A DNA stretch of 64,000 nucleotides from Mechercharimyces sp. CAU 1602 (lineage in GTDB: Bacteria; Bacillota; Bacilli; Thermoactinomycetales; JANTPT01). Shown one piece after another: positions 38,120-47,665 of this stretch (position 1 is its first letter; each line of letters begins with the position of its first letter). The translations under genes and the position numbers were made by a program. The stretch lies in NCBI RefSeq assembly GCF_024753565.1, contig NZ_JANTPT010000001.1, forward strand, positions 2,063,336-2,127,335, given 5' to 3'. The notes beneath the pieces were generated by a model. The model saw nothing but the letters and a program-made list of their open reading frames with translations, was not told where the DNA came from and did no database searches.

Positions 38120-38325
38120 ATGTTTTCCTCCCCAATCCTTTTTCATATCTATACGCATACTCCTCAATCTCCATCACCTCTATCTCTATAGAAAGAGAGA
38201 TATGATTTGTAACATACTCTTTACTTTATGTAAGCAGGGTATATCCGTTTTCTGTCTAATATTTCAAAAAGGAATTTTCATTACTATTACCTCAGTTAAA
38301 ATATACTAAAAAGGTGTGATCATTC

Positions 38326-39561
38326 GTGACTACTTCTCATGTAAAGCAGTCCTTACAATCTGCCACCTCTCTTACCACCCCTTCTTTTAAACAGCATGCA
38401 TATGCTCACTATGATGAGTTGCGTCAACACTCCCCTGCCTTCCCACTTCCTTTCCTCTACGAAGGACAACTGCGAATCATCACCCGCTATAAAGATGCCA
38501 ACTCGCTTTTAAAAGAGACTCGTTTAACTAAAAACCCTCACCTTATCCTCACAGAAGAACAATTCAGTGAGTTTTTTGTCGGAGGAAGTTCTAGTCCCTT
38601 GTCCAAACACATGTTAAATGTTGACCCACCAGATCACACTCGTTTGCGTACATTGGTACACAAAGTTTTTACTCCACGTATGATAGAAAAGTTGCGCCCA
38701 CGCATTCATGCCATTGCGTCTCATCTACTTCAACCTTACCGCCATCATTCTTCTTCCTTTGACTTCATTCAATCCTTTGCTTTTCCCTTACCCATTATCG
38801 TCATCAGTGAAATGCTAGGCGTTCCCATTGAAGATCGAGATCAATTTCGCCAATGGTCCAATTACTTAGTAGAGGAGCATGCAGAAGAAGACAAAGACAA
38901 AGAGATCGCTATCATGAAAGAGTTTACCGACTATATCGGAAGTCAAATCGCAGATCGTAGAAATCACCCCAAAGAAGACCTCATCAGCCAACTGGTACAT
39001 GTAAGGGAGAATGGGGAACAATTATCGGAACCAGAGCTGTTCTCCATGATTTTCTTACTAATTATTGCCGGACATGAAACCACTGTAAACTTAATTGGAA
39101 ATGGATTATTTGCTCTTCTACAGCACCCTGAACAATGGGAAGAGCTAAAGAAAAACCCATCCCTCATCCCAACGGCTACAGAAGAGATGCTACGATACTA
39201 TAGTCCCGTCGAGTTTTCCACCAACCGGTGGGCATTAGAAGATATTCCGCTGGGCGATACCGTTATCTCCAAGGGGGATTATGTCCTAATTTCACTTGCT
39301 GCTGCTAACCGTGACCCCGAACAATTTCCTGAACCTCATCTATTTAATATGAAGCGCAACCCTAATAAGCATATCGCGTTTGGCATGGGAATCCACTATT
39401 GTTTAGGGGCGCCACTTGCACGTCTGGAAGCTCACATCGCCTTTGAAGAGCTCTTGCGCACTCTTCCATCCCTCACCTTAGCAAAACCAGCCGAGGAGCT
39501 CTCCTGGCGTCCAAGTTTATTGATGCGAGGATTAAAAGAACTCCCACTGATTCACCGCTAA
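38326..39561 (+). CDS. Cytochrome P450
   Basis: The 411-residue enzyme has the I-helix oxygen-binding motif AGHETT near residue 249 and ExxR in EEMLRYYSP near 288. The heme loop is FGMGIHYCLGAPLARLE with Cys359. The chain resembles the CYP107/CYP109 class of Bacilli. It starts at a GTG with AAGGTG before it. No redox partner is adjacent; a 7Fe-type ferredoxin gene is at 45463-45699. The substrate is unknown. Confidence 0.92.
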   Translation: MTTSHVKQSLQSATSLTTPSFKQHAYAHYDELRQHSPAFPLPFLYEGQLRIITRYKDANSLLKETRLTKNPHLILTEEQFSEFFVGGSSSPLSKHMLNVDPPDHTRLRTLVHKVFTPRMIEKLRPRIHAIASHLLQPYRHHSSSFDFIQSFAFPLPIIVISEMLGVPIEDRDQFRQWSNYLVEEHAEEDKDKEIAIMKEFTDYIGSQIADRRNHPKEDLISQLVHVRENGEQLSEPELFSMIFLLIIAGHETTVNLIGNGLFALLQHPEQWEELKKNPSLIPTATEEMLRYYSPVEFSTNRWALEDIPLGDTVISKGDYVLISLAAANRDPEQFPEPHLFNMKRNPNKHIAFGMGIHYCLGAPLARLEAHIAFEELLRTLPSLTLAKPAEELSWRPSLLMRGLKELPLIHR

Positions 39562-39608
39562 CATCTGTATTATATACCCTATAGAACGCGCACAGCCGGG
39601 CGCACTCA

Positions 39609-39640
39609 AAAAAGGCAGAGCCCCTTGGCTCTGCCTTTTT
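39609..39640. terminator. Bidirectional terminator between the P450 gene and fadE
   Basis: AAAAAGGCAGAGCC and GGCTCTGCCTTTTT form a perfect 14-base stem with a four-base loop and A/T runs on both sides. Confidence 0.9.
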
Positions 39641-39653
39641 CATTTCAGTGCAA

Positions 39654-41429
39654 TTATACGGTATATTTGCCTGCTTCGATCACGCGTTTTGCAATCTCTT
39701 GTTTCAACGCTACTTCGTTGATTGGATCAAAACGGGTCAATTTTTTCAAGATGGAGAGCTGCGTACGTAGAGTATCGCCTTCTTCCATCGCTGCCATGGT
39801 GTGACGGGAGAAAGCTTCGATTTTAGCAAAGCCGTCATTTACGTAGGCAGTTACGAGATCAATTTTTGCAGCTGCTTTTTCTTCGCCCACTTTTTCGATT
39901 GCTTTAAGAGTGCGGAGATAAGCACTTTCCATCGCATAAAGCTCGATACCAATATCAGCGAGGTCACGCAAAATTTCTTGCTGCTTTTGTAGATCTTGCT
40001 GATACTTTTCAACAGCCAGACCCGCTGTCATAAGGAAGATCTTCTTCGCATGCGCGATTTTCTTCGCTTCAATCTCCAAAGCAGCTGGGTTTTCTTCTGG
40101 CATCGCTGGCATCATGGTCAACAATTCTTCTTGTAAGCCTTGTGCTACTTGTAGAAGAGGCAATTCACCTTTCATCGCTTTACGCATCAAGGTAGCTGGG
40201 ATCAAGAGACGGTTAATTTCATTGGTCCCTTCGAAAATACGGTTAATACGTGAATCACGGTAGATGTTTTCCACTTCATACTCTTGCATGAAGCCATAAC
40301 CACCATGGATTTGCACACCTTCGTCCGCTACATAGTCAAGTACTTCAGAGCCAAATACTTTGTTGATGGAGCACTCAAGCGCATATTCGGAGATACCTTT
40401 TGCAAATGCCTCACCGTCGTCTACATCAACTGTGCTCAAACTCTCGTCGAAGTAGCCACCTGTACGGTATACCATACTTTCCAATGCGAAGGTTTTTGCA
40501 GTCATGTTTGCCAATTTCTCACGGATGAGACCAAACTTAGCAATTGGAATATTAAACTGCTTCCGCTCTTTCGCGTAGTTAGTGGAAACTTCGATTACAC
40601 GCTTAGCGGAACCCAATGCACCTGCTGCCAACTTGTAACGACCGATGTTCAAAATATTAAAGGCGATAACGTGACCTTTCCCTACTTCACCGAGCAAGTT
40701 TTCTGCTGGAACTTTTGCATCTTCAAGAATAAGAGTACGAGTGGAAGAACCTTTAATCCCCATTTTCTTTTCTTCAGGCCCGGTGCTTACACCTGGGTAC
40801 TCTTTTTCTACGATGAACGCGGAGAATTTGTCTCCGTCCACTTTTGCGTAAACAACAAAGACATCAGCAAAAGCAGAGTTGGTGATCCATTGTTTTTCAC
40901 CGTTCAAAATATAATGCTTACCATCTTCGGTCAACGTTGCTGTCGTTTTTGCGCCTAATGCATCGGAACCAGACACTGGTTCGGTCAACGCGTATGCAGC
41001 GATTGTTTGACCGGTCGCCAAACCTGGAAGGTACTTTTTCTTCTGTTCTTCGTTACCGAAGAAAACAATTGGAAGCGTACCAATTCCTACATGAGCACCA
41101 TGACTCAGACCAAAAGAACGAGCCAATGCAAACTTCTCAGTAATAAGAGTGGAACTGATTTTATCCAAACCAAGTCCCTCATACTTTTCAGGTACATCTG
41201 CACCTAAAAGACCAAGTTCACCTGCTTCTTTCAACAACCGTTCGCTGTGCTCAAAGTTATGCTGTTCGATTTCTTCCAAAACCGGCAGTACTTGCTCGCG
41301 AGCAAAATCATCCGTGGTTTTGGCAATCATTTTATGCTCTTCAGTCAAGTCCTCTGGAGTAAAGATATCGTTTGGAGCATGATCTTCGATAAAAAAGCTT
41401 CCGCCTTTTTTAATGGTATCTGTCGACAT
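39654..41429 (-). CDS. fadE: Acyl-CoA dehydrogenase
   Basis: The 591-residue FAD enzyme makes the first double bond of fatty acyl-CoA. Motifs: YALTEPVSGSDALGA near residue 145, KQWITNSAFADVFVVYAK near 175, and the C-terminal GGYGFMQEYEVENIYRDSRI with ...RIFEGTNEINRL. The catalytic Glu lies in the second of these regions. Its long length matches FadE (YusJ), and it is the last gene of fadNAE. Confidence 0.94.
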   Translation of the reverse strand: MSTDTIKKGGSFFIEDHAPNDIFTPEDLTEEHKMIAKTTDDFAREQVLPVLEEIEQHNFEHSERLLKEAGELGLLGADVPEKYEGLGLDKISSTLITEKFALARSFGLSHGAHVGIGTLPIVFFGNEEQKKKYLPGLATGQTIAAYALTEPVSGSDALGAKTTATLTEDGKHYILNGEKQWITNSAFADVFVVYAKVDGDKFSAFIVEKEYPGVSTGPEEKKMGIKGSSTRTLILEDAKVPAENLLGEVGKGHVIAFNILNIGRYKLAAGALGSAKRVIEVSTNYAKERKQFNIPIAKFGLIREKLANMTAKTFALESMVYRTGGYFDESLSTVDVDDGEAFAKGISEYALECSINKVFGSEVLDYVADEGVQIHGGYGFMQEYEVENIYRDSRINRIFEGTNEINRLLIPATLMRKAMKGELPLLQVAQGLQEELLTMMPAMPEENPAALEIEAKKIAHAKKIFLMTAGLAVEKYQQDLQKQQEILRDLADIGIELYAMESAYLRTLKAIEKVGEEKAAAKIDLVTAYVNDGFAKIEAFSRHTMAAMEEGDTLRTQLSILKKLTRFDPINEVALKQEIAKRVIEAGKYTV

Positions 41430-41455
41430 ATATAGTGCCTCCCTAATTTATGATG

Positions 41456-42637
41456 TTAGTCTACCATTTCAATAACGCCAGCAGCACCCATGCCGCCACC
41501 GATACACATGGTGATCAATCCGTATTTTCCGTTGCGACGCTTCAATTCATGCATAATGCTAACTGTCAGCTTTGCACCAGTACAACCCAGTGGATGACCC
41601 ATTGCGATCGCTCCACCATTCACATTTACAATCTCGGGGTTAAGTTCCAATTGACGAATAACTTCAAGAGATTGAGAAGCGAATGCTTCGTTTAGTTCGA
41701 TCAGATCTACTTGGTCTAACGTAATACCTGCTTTTTCAAGTGCTTTCGGAATGGCAACTACTGGTCCGATACCCATGATGTCAGGATCTACACCGCCTAG
41801 CATGAAGGAACGGAAGATTGCCAGCGGTTTAATCCCTAGCTCTTCAGCACGTTCACGAGACATAACGATTACGCCCGCAGCACCATCACTGGTTTGTGAA
41901 GAGTTTCCTGCTGTTACACTCCCTTTTACACGAAATGCTGGCTTTAACTTAGCCAACCCTTCCATAGAAGTGTTTGGACGTACACCTTCATCTGTATCAA
42001 AGATAAACTCTTCTTCTTTTACTTTTCCGTCAGCACCAAGACTGCGGTTGGTTACTTTGACAGGAACGATTTCTTCTTTAAAACGCCCTGCTTGGATAGC
42101 ATCGAGCGCGCGTTTATGGCTCTCTACCGCGAAAGCATCCTGCTCCTCGCGCGAGATGTTAAACCGCTTCGCCACTTCTTCTGCCGTGTGACCCATAGAC
42201 ATATATGCTTCTGGCATATGATCCATCAAGTATGGATTGGGGGCTGGCTTGCTACCACCCATCGGCACCATACTCATACTCTCAACGCCACCTGCCACGA
42301 TCACATCAGCAAAGCCTGACATGATTTTCTCCGCAGCAATGCCGATCGTTTGTAGCCCCGAAGAACAAAAACGGTTAACCGTCATTCCAGGTACAGTACT
42401 CGGTAGACCTGCGCGCATCGCAACGATACGCCCTAGATTCATACCCTGTTCCCCTTCTGGGAATGAACAACCCAAGATCACATCTTCTACATCTTTCGGA
42501 TCCAGTTGTGGTGTGCGCTTCATCAATTCGCTCACTACTGTTGCGCCTAGTTCATCTGGACGATGATTTTTCAGTGCACCACGATTTGCCTTCCCGACGG
42601 CAGTCCGTACACCAGCTACGATCACAGCTTCACGCAT
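41456..42637 (-). CDS. fadA: 3-ketoacyl-CoA thiolase
   Basis: The 393-residue thiolase cleaves 3-ketoacyl-CoA with CoA. The nucleophile Cys is in [14 protein letters not shown] near residue 92. [18 protein letters not shown] and [16 protein letters not shown] hold the His and second Cys. It starts at an ATG with a good GGAGG site and lies 100 bases after fadN. Confidence 0.96.
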   Translation of the reverse strand: MREAVIVAGVRTAVGKANRGALKNHRPDELGATVVSELMKRTPQLDPKDVEDVILGCSFPEGEQGMNLGRIVAMRAGLPSTVPGMTVNRFCSSGLQTIGIAAEKIMSGFADVIVAGGVESMSMVPMGGSKPAPNPYLMDHMPEAYMSMGHTAEEVAKRFNISREEQDAFAVESHKRALDAIQAGRFKEEIVPVKVTNRSLGADGKVKEEEFIFDTDEGVRPNTSMEGLAKLKPAFRVKGSVTAGNSSQTSDGAAGVIVMSRERAEELGIKPLAIFRSFMLGGVDPDIMGIGPVVAIPKALEKAGITLDQVDLIELNEAFASQSLEVIRQLELNPEIVNVNGGAIAMGHPLGCTGAKLTVSIMHELKRRNGKYGLITMCIGGGMGAAGVIEMVD

Positions 42638-42736
42638 CTGTCTTCCTCCTTCACATAAATTAAATTAACCTATGAGGGTTAGGAGAGCGGACAAACCCCC
42701 GCTCACCCTCCTTTTCATTTACCTTTTCCTCTATCC

Positions 42737-45136
42737 CTAGTTGCGAAGTGGTTTGTTCTTCGACAACATATGCATCATCCGTTGTTGCGATTTCGGCTCA
42801 CCTGCGAGACTTAAAAATGCCTCACGTTCGAGATCCAAGAGGTATTGCTCTGATACGATCGTTCCTTCTGGTAGGTTACCACCAGCTAGAACAAACGCTA
42901 ACTTCGAAGCAATTTTATAATCATGCTCGGAGATGTATCCGGACTCAAGCAAGTTATACGCACCCAAGCGCAAGGTGTTATACCCCGTCTCCCCTACAAC
43001 CGACAGTTTCATCGGTTGTGGTGCAACATAACCACGCTTCGCCATCGACAAAGCCGCTTGTTTCGCATCGTAGATAAGGTGATCAGTGTTAGCCGACATG
43101 CTATCGCTATCTTTCAAGAAGCCATGCTTACGGCCTTCTTCACCACTGGTCGAAACTTTTGCCATCGCAATGGTTTCAAACGCTTTGTTAACAGCTGCTT
43201 GACGTGCAACCGCATTCTTTGGATCAATATCTTTTGTGAGGCGATACAACATTTCTTTATTACCGCCACCACCTGGAATAAGACCTACGCCTACTTCCAC
43301 TAGACCCATGTAAGTTTCACCCGCATACTGGATATGATCCGTTGGCAAGATCGTTTCTACCCCACCACCTAAGGTCATACCATGGGGAGCAGCCACAACT
43401 GGAATGTTGAGGTAGCGCATCGCACCCATCGTTGTTTGGAATTGGCGCACCATCACATCAAGTTCTGGCCAGTTATGATCTTGTGCTTCCATCAGAATCA
43501 GCATCAAATTCGCACCGATACAGAAGTTAGGAGCGTCATTTCCGATCACGAGACCGTCAAACTGCTTATAGCCTTCTTTGGCTACGTATTGAAGCATGCT
43601 GATAATATCGCCGCCAATTGCTCCCTTAGGAGAATGGAACTCAATCAGCCCAATTCCGTCGCCAAGATCAACCAAGCTAGCACCGCTATTTGATTTCACA
43701 ACTGCGCCTTGCTCTTTCAGGCGAGGAAGGGAAATTGTTTTTGGATGTTCCTCAATTCCTTTGTACTCCCCACCGAGGTGGAAAGCGAGCGGACGATGGT
43801 CTTCTTTTTGGTAGAAGGAAGTTTTACCACTAGCCAACAATTCCTCTACAAGTGCTGGAATGGTTTCTCCCTCTTCACGCATTTTAGCTACCGACTTTTC
43901 TACACCGATGGCATCCCACACTTCAAACGGACCCATGTCCCAGTTGAAGCCCCATTTCATCGCTTGATCCACATTGACGATATCGTCTGCGATTTCAGGA
44001 ATACGTGCTGCCGCGTAGAGAAGCACTTTCTTTGTGAGTGACCAAGCGAGCTCACCTGCTTTATCTTTGCCGTATACCAATGCTTGTAATTTTTCTGCAT
44101 CAGTTTTAGCACGCTTAGACATTTCAAGCGATTGTGCTTTCAACTTCTTACGTGGTTCATATTCAAACGTATCCAGGTTAAGGGCATGAATTTCCTTCCC
44201 TTTTTCCCCTTTTACTTTTTTATAAAATCCTTGACCAGATTTCGAACCGAGCCATCCGTTATCTACCATCTTCTGTATAACATCAGACGCAGCAAACGCT
44301 TCTCTTTCCGCTGGATCTTCTACGTTATCACGTACGGTTTGACACACATTTAAAAAGGTATCAAGCCCTACCATGTCCAAGGTGCGGAAAGTAGCGCTCT
44401 TCGGACGACCCATCGCACGTCCGGTCACGGAGTCTACTTCAGCTGGACTTAACTCTAACTCTTTCATAATATCAAGCGTAATTTGCATACCGTATACACC
44501 AATCCGGTTTGCAATAAAGTTAGGCGTATCTTTAGCAATAACCACGCCTTTACCCAGGCGAGTTTCCGCAAACGCTTTCATCTCTTCCACGATTTCGGAC
44601 TTGGTCGCCGACGTCGGGATGATTTCAAGTAACTTCATATAACGTGGTGGATTAAAGAAGTGCGTACCTAGGAAATGAGCACGAAACTCATCCGAACGTC
44701 CAGATACCATTGCATTAATAGAAATACCAGAAGTGTTGGAACTGATAATCGTACCAGGTGTCCATACCTGTTCAATTTTGCTAAAGAGATCTTGCTTAAT
44801 TTTCAGATTCTCTACAACTACTTCGATGATCCAATCTACTTCAGATAACTGATTCAAATCATCTTCTAAGTTACCAACCGAGATAAGGTTAGCCATTTCT
44901 TTTGTATAGAGGGGAGATGGCTTCTCCTTAAAGAGTCGATCTTTCCCGGTTTGTGCAATTCGGTTACGTACCACCTTATCCTCTAAGGTTAACCCTTTTG
45001 CTTCTTCCTTGTCTGTTAGTTCACGTGGGACAATATCCAACAATAATGTTGGGATCCCTACATTGGACAAATGACCAGCAATGGCTGCACCCATTACACC
45101 GGAACCGATGACAGCCGCGCGTTTGATACTTGCCAA
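42737..45136 (-). CDS. fadN: 3-hydroxyacyl-CoA dehydrogenase / enoyl-CoA hydratase
   Basis: The 799-residue bifunctional enzyme hydrates enoyl-CoA and oxidises 3-hydroxyacyl-CoA. The NAD-binding loop AAVIGSGVMGAAIAGHLSN lies near residue 8, HFFNPPRYMKLLEIIPT near 157, and a second dehydrogenase domain by about 310-400. The crotonase part holds NDAPNFCIGANLML and GGGVETILPTDHIQYA near 545-605. The start is TTG with AGAGGAGG before it. The FadR-type operator lies in its leader. Confidence 0.94.
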   Translation of the reverse strand: MASIKRAAVIGSGVMGAAIAGHLSNVGIPTLLLDIVPRELTDKEEAKGLTLEDKVVRNRIAQTGKDRLFKEKPSPLYTKEMANLISVGNLEDDLNQLSEVDWIIEVVVENLKIKQDLFSKIEQVWTPGTIISSNTSGISINAMVSGRSDEFRAHFLGTHFFNPPRYMKLLEIIPTSATKSEIVEEMKAFAETRLGKGVVIAKDTPNFIANRIGVYGMQITLDIMKELELSPAEVDSVTGRAMGRPKSATFRTLDMVGLDTFLNVCQTVRDNVEDPAEREAFAASDVIQKMVDNGWLGSKSGQGFYKKVKGEKGKEIHALNLDTFEYEPRKKLKAQSLEMSKRAKTDAEKLQALVYGKDKAGELAWSLTKKVLLYAAARIPEIADDIVNVDQAMKWGFNWDMGPFEVWDAIGVEKSVAKMREEGETIPALVEELLASGKTSFYQKEDHRPLAFHLGGEYKGIEEHPKTISLPRLKEQGAVVKSNSGASLVDLGDGIGLIEFHSPKGAIGGDIISMLQYVAKEGYKQFDGLVIGNDAPNFCIGANLMLILMEAQDHNWPELDVMVRQFQTTMGAMRYLNIPVVAAPHGMTLGGGVETILPTDHIQYAGETYMGLVEVGVGLIPGGGGNKEMLYRLTKDIDPKNAVARQAAVNKAFETIAMAKVSTSGEEGRKHGFLKDSDSMSANTDHLIYDAKQAALSMAKRGYVAPQPMKLSVVGETGYNTLRLGAYNLLESGYISEHDYKIASKLAFVLAGGNLPEGTIVSEQYLLDLEREAFLSLAGEPKSQQRMMHMLSKNKPLRN

Positions 45137-45244
45137 TTTCGTTCCTCCTCTCGTGCACGCCCGCGTTCATGTCGCGGAGCATCACGTAGTTATTCGATCA
45201 GAGATCCGAAAGATTCGGACAGGCAGATGCTATGCCCTATTCCC

Positions 45245-45264
45245 ATGAATGAATGCTCATTCAT
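45245..45264. promoter_or_regulatory. FadR-type operator
   Basis: ATGAATGA-N4-TCATTCAT is a perfect palindrome that matches the Bacillus FadR (TetR-type) box. Long-chain acyl-CoA would release FadR. It lies about 100-120 bases downstream of the best promoter. Confidence 0.85.
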
Positions 45265-45267
45265 TTC

Positions 45268-45287
45268 AAGGTGTTAAAAAACACCTT
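45268..45287. other. Perfect hairpin next to the FadR box
   Basis: AAGGTGTT and AACACCTT pair exactly over a four-base A/T loop. It lies in the fadN leader, between the predicted transcription start and the FadR box. It has no T run after it on the minus strand, so its use is unclear. Confidence 0.5.
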
Positions 45288-45370
45288 CCAGCGGATAGGC
45301 GCGTGTCTTCATCTTTGATCCTTCCAAGCATCTTAAAAATCATCTAACTTAAATGTTACTCTCACTACTT

Positions 45371-45399
45371 ATTATCGAACTGATTATGCTTTTCGTCAA
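45371..45399 (-). promoter_or_regulatory. Sigma-A promoter of fadNAE
   Basis: Minus-strand TTGACG (45399-45394), 17 bases, GATAAT (45376-45371). The start near 45364 would give a leader of about 230 bases. No ORF with a ribosome site is visible in this 325-base interval. Confidence 0.65.
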
Positions 45400-45423
45400 G
45401 GGGTTAGTAAACATTTTCAAAAC

Positions 45424-45451
45424 AAAAAGGGGCCTTGAGTAGTATGCCCCT
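45424..45451 (-). terminator. Terminator of the ferredoxin gene
   Basis: AGGGGC pairs with GCCCCT around a 12-base loop, followed on the minus strand by TTTTT. Confidence 0.7.
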
Positions 45452-45462
45452 GTATCTTCACC

Positions 45463-45699
45463 TTAATCAGCGAAAAATTTTGCGTTGATCTCTGTAAATT
45501 GTTTTTCATCGTCTGGAACAAATTCCTCTTCGTAAATTGCTTCTACAGGGCATACAGGCTCACATGCACCACAGTCAATACAGGTATCGGGGTCAATATA
45601 AAACATAACGTCATCCCCATGAATGGCATCCACCGGACAAACATCAACACAATCTGCTGCTTTCTCAGTTTTGCATGGAGAAGTAATCACATAAGCCAA
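45463..45699 (-). CDS. fdx: Bacterial ferredoxin, 7Fe type
   Basis: The 78-residue electron carrier has C9-x7-C17-x3-C21-P, which suits a [3Fe-4S] cluster. CIDCGACEPVCP gives C40, C43, C46 and C50 for a [4Fe-4S]. The acidic tail ends INAKFFAD. Start TTG at 45699 with AAGGAGG nine bases before. It could feed electrons to P450 or dehydrogenases, but no partner is adjacent. Confidence 0.93.
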   Translation of the reverse strand: MAYVITSPCKTEKAADCVDVCPVDAIHGDDVMFYIDPDTCIDCGACEPVCPVEAIYEEEFVPDDEKQFTEINAKFFAD

Positions 45700-46102
45700 G
45701 AATCAGTTCCTCCTTTGTGATTGGGGTACTCACTTACTATTAAAAAGCGTAACGCATCTCTTTCCTATACCATGTATACGGATGATTCGTACTATTTACG
45801 CCATACATCCCTACACACAGCATCTTATGCTAACAACTTAGGTTGGTGTCACCAATATAAGCCCAAACCCCCTTGGATGAATTCATCCCGCCTAGTTATT
45901 CATATTCGATATCCATAGACAACATTCCTTTTCCGCATGCACTCTACTATCCTATTCCCACTTACATAGATGATAAAACAATAAGGTGCCTCATTCTTTC
46001 GATTATGGTTTCGCCACATAACAATATCAAGGTATCTATCCAATCAAAAAATCGATAGGAGCATATGATAGCAAATAGTTAGATCCAAAGGAGGTAATAG
46101 AT
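45700..46102. other. Intergenic interval without recognised gene
   Basis: About 400 bases between the ferredoxin gene and the DUF1259-like gene. Frames in both strands are short and lack ribosome sites. The right end holds AAAGGAGG at 46087-46094 that belongs to the next gene. Confidence 0.5.
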
Positions 46103-46942
46103 ATTCCTATTAGCCCTTTAATATGTCGATTGTTTGGAGAAATATTAGGAGCCACCTCCAGCCTGAATGCTGATAGAAGTGCGTGTGTGGCAACTTTCCT
46201 CCGTAATCTCCCTATAAGAGTAAAAGGAAGACCAGCCACTATCTTAAATCTCTCCTCTTTTTGTTTCGAGTCATTGGGTCGCGATGGGAAGGCTCTCAAT
46301 GTAGGTACCATTCCCCTTTTAACCAATGAGGTGGATCCGTTGATCCGTTCCTTGAATCGCGAGGGAATCATAGTTTCAAGAACAGCTGTGCGAGTCCAAT
46401 TTGAAGTGCCTTCTTTGACCAACATCTACTTTCAGGCAGTGGAAAATCCCATTCTTTTCGCAATAAAAGTAGCAAAAGTGTTGCAAGAAAATAAGATCAC
46501 AAGGAGCTTAGCCGGAACCCAATCATCTCCTGCTTTCCAGAGGTTATGTCAGCGATTTGTAAGCATTTTAGACGGATTTGCTAATACGACATTTCCAGGG
46601 GTATGTATCTCCTTCCAATCGAGGGATTTCCCGGTTCGAATTTCTGGGAAGCCCGTAGTAGACAACATTGTGAAGTCGGTTGTCGCAGGGTTTGAATCCC
46701 TTTCTTCGGATGGAAAGGCACTCTGTTTGGCTGATGTGACATTGTTAACTGATGAGGTCCAACCTTTTATCCGTAGGGTTCGTCAACAGACAGGATTCAT
46801 GGTCGCTTCAATAACCGACCGCTTCCTCTCGATTGAACCCACCTTATCCTATGTATTTTTACAGACGATTGCTAACCCCATTCTGTTTGCCAATCAATTG
46901 GCAGCTGTTCTACCTTTACAAAGAGCTCCGGCCCCTGCATAA
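46103..46942 (+). CDS. Two-repeat DUF1259-like protein with probable ATT start
   Basis: The product (279 residues from an ATT at 46103) consists of two similar units of about 120 residues. The first is LICRLFGEIL..., then LPIRVKGRP and LLTNEVDPLIRSL; the second is RLCQRFVSIL..., then FPVRISGKP and LLTDEVQPFIRRV. Each ends with a segment like the DUF1259 (LppY/LpqO) family, but the typical His residues of that family are replaced (RTAVRVQFEVP and SITDRFLSIEP). The only usual start, TTG at 46130, lies inside repeat 1 and has no ribosome site. AAAGGAGG at 46087-46094 is eight bases before ATT 46103, so I prefer ATT. Function unknown. Confidence 0.6.
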   Translation: MPISPLICRLFGEILGATSSLNADRSACVATFLRNLPIRVKGRPATILNLSSFCFESLGRDGKALNVGTIPLLTNEVDPLIRSLNREGIIVSRTAVRVQFEVPSLTNIYFQAVENPILFAIKVAKVLQENKITRSLAGTQSSPAFQRLCQRFVSILDGFANTTFPGVCISFQSRDFPVRISGKPVVDNIVKSVVAGFESLSSDGKALCLADVTLLTDEVQPFIRRVRQQTGFMVASITDRFLSIEPTLSYVFLQTIANPILFANQLAAVLPLQRAPAPA

Positions 46943-46967
46943 AATTAATCGATAACCGATTATCAAG

Positions 46968-47002
46968 AAAAAACAGGCTGTCAAGAAAATATTGACAGCC
47001 TG
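46968..47002 (-). terminator. Terminator of the nitroreductase gene
   Basis: CAGGCTGTCAA pairs with TTGACAGCCTG, followed on the minus strand by TTTTTT. Its sequence is close to the hairpin at the right end of the IS element (58491-58525). Confidence 0.85.
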
Positions 47003-47041
47003 AGCTCTGTTTTAGCATACACAGGTCTACATAAGACTCGT

Positions 47042-47665
47042 TTATCCCTCAATCCATGTGGTCATCTTTTCAATATCAAAGCGAGAAGTTGGATGTGCCT
47101 CTTTTGCTGCCTTGCCGAGGGCAATTAGCATAACCGGTGTATAGCGCTTATCGATGTTAAACTCTTCTACTAACTGCACCGGATTAAAACCACCCATCGG
47201 ACAGGTATCCCACCCTTTTGCTTTTGCGATCAACATAAATTGCATCGCTGCCAAAGATGCATTAAGAATAGCGGAATTACGAGCGGTTCCTTCCATTTGA
47301 TAAGCTCCGTTAATGTTGCCTAAGAGGGCATTATATGCTTCTTCCGTCATAAAACCCCCTTCTAATATTGGTCTAAAAATAGCTTCCGCATTTTTGTTCG
47401 CTTCTAAGTCTCCCAAGATTGCAATGACTGCTGAGGCATCTTTTACTTGAGGCTGATTAAACGCGATCGGTAAAAGCTTCTGTTTTACTTCTTCCCCTTT
47501 AAAAACCATAAAATGCCAATGTTGCAAGTTCCATGATGACGGTGCGGTCGTCGCTTCCTTTAACATCTCACTCAGTTCTTCCTTTGAAATGTCCGCATCT
47601 TTTTGATACAACTTGACCGATTTCCGGTCATGCATCACTTTTAATAGCTCGTTATATGTATCCAT
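47042..47665 (-). CDS. Nitroreductase-family FMN oxidoreductase
   Basis: The 207-residue protein reduces nitro or quinone compounds with NAD(P)H by homology. HDRKSVKLYQKDADISKEEL starts the fold, followed by TAPSSWNLQHWHFMVFKG (FMN-binding) and CPMGGFNPVQLVEEFNI near 160. It resembles the YodC/YdgI type. A strong GAGGAGG lies before the ATG. Confidence 0.88.
   Translation of the reverse strand: MDTYNELLKVMHDRKSVKLYQKDADISKEELSEMLKEATTAPSSWNLQHWHFMVFKGEEVKQKLLPIAFNQPQVKDASAVIAILGDLEANKNAEAIFRPILEGGFMTEEAYNALLGNINGAYQMEGTARNSAILNASLAAMQFMLIAKAKGWDTCPMGGFNPVQLVEEFNIDKRYTPVMLIALGKAAKEAHPTSRFDIEKMTTWIEG

Noticed and set aside
40284-40958. 224-residue plus-strand ORF inside fadE
   Set aside because: Antisense frame of a conserved gene with Cys/Phe-rich nonsense composition.
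46036-46425. 129-residue minus-strand ORF over the DUF1259-like gene
   Set aside because: No ribosome site, and the opposite strand shows an internal repeat with conserved codons.
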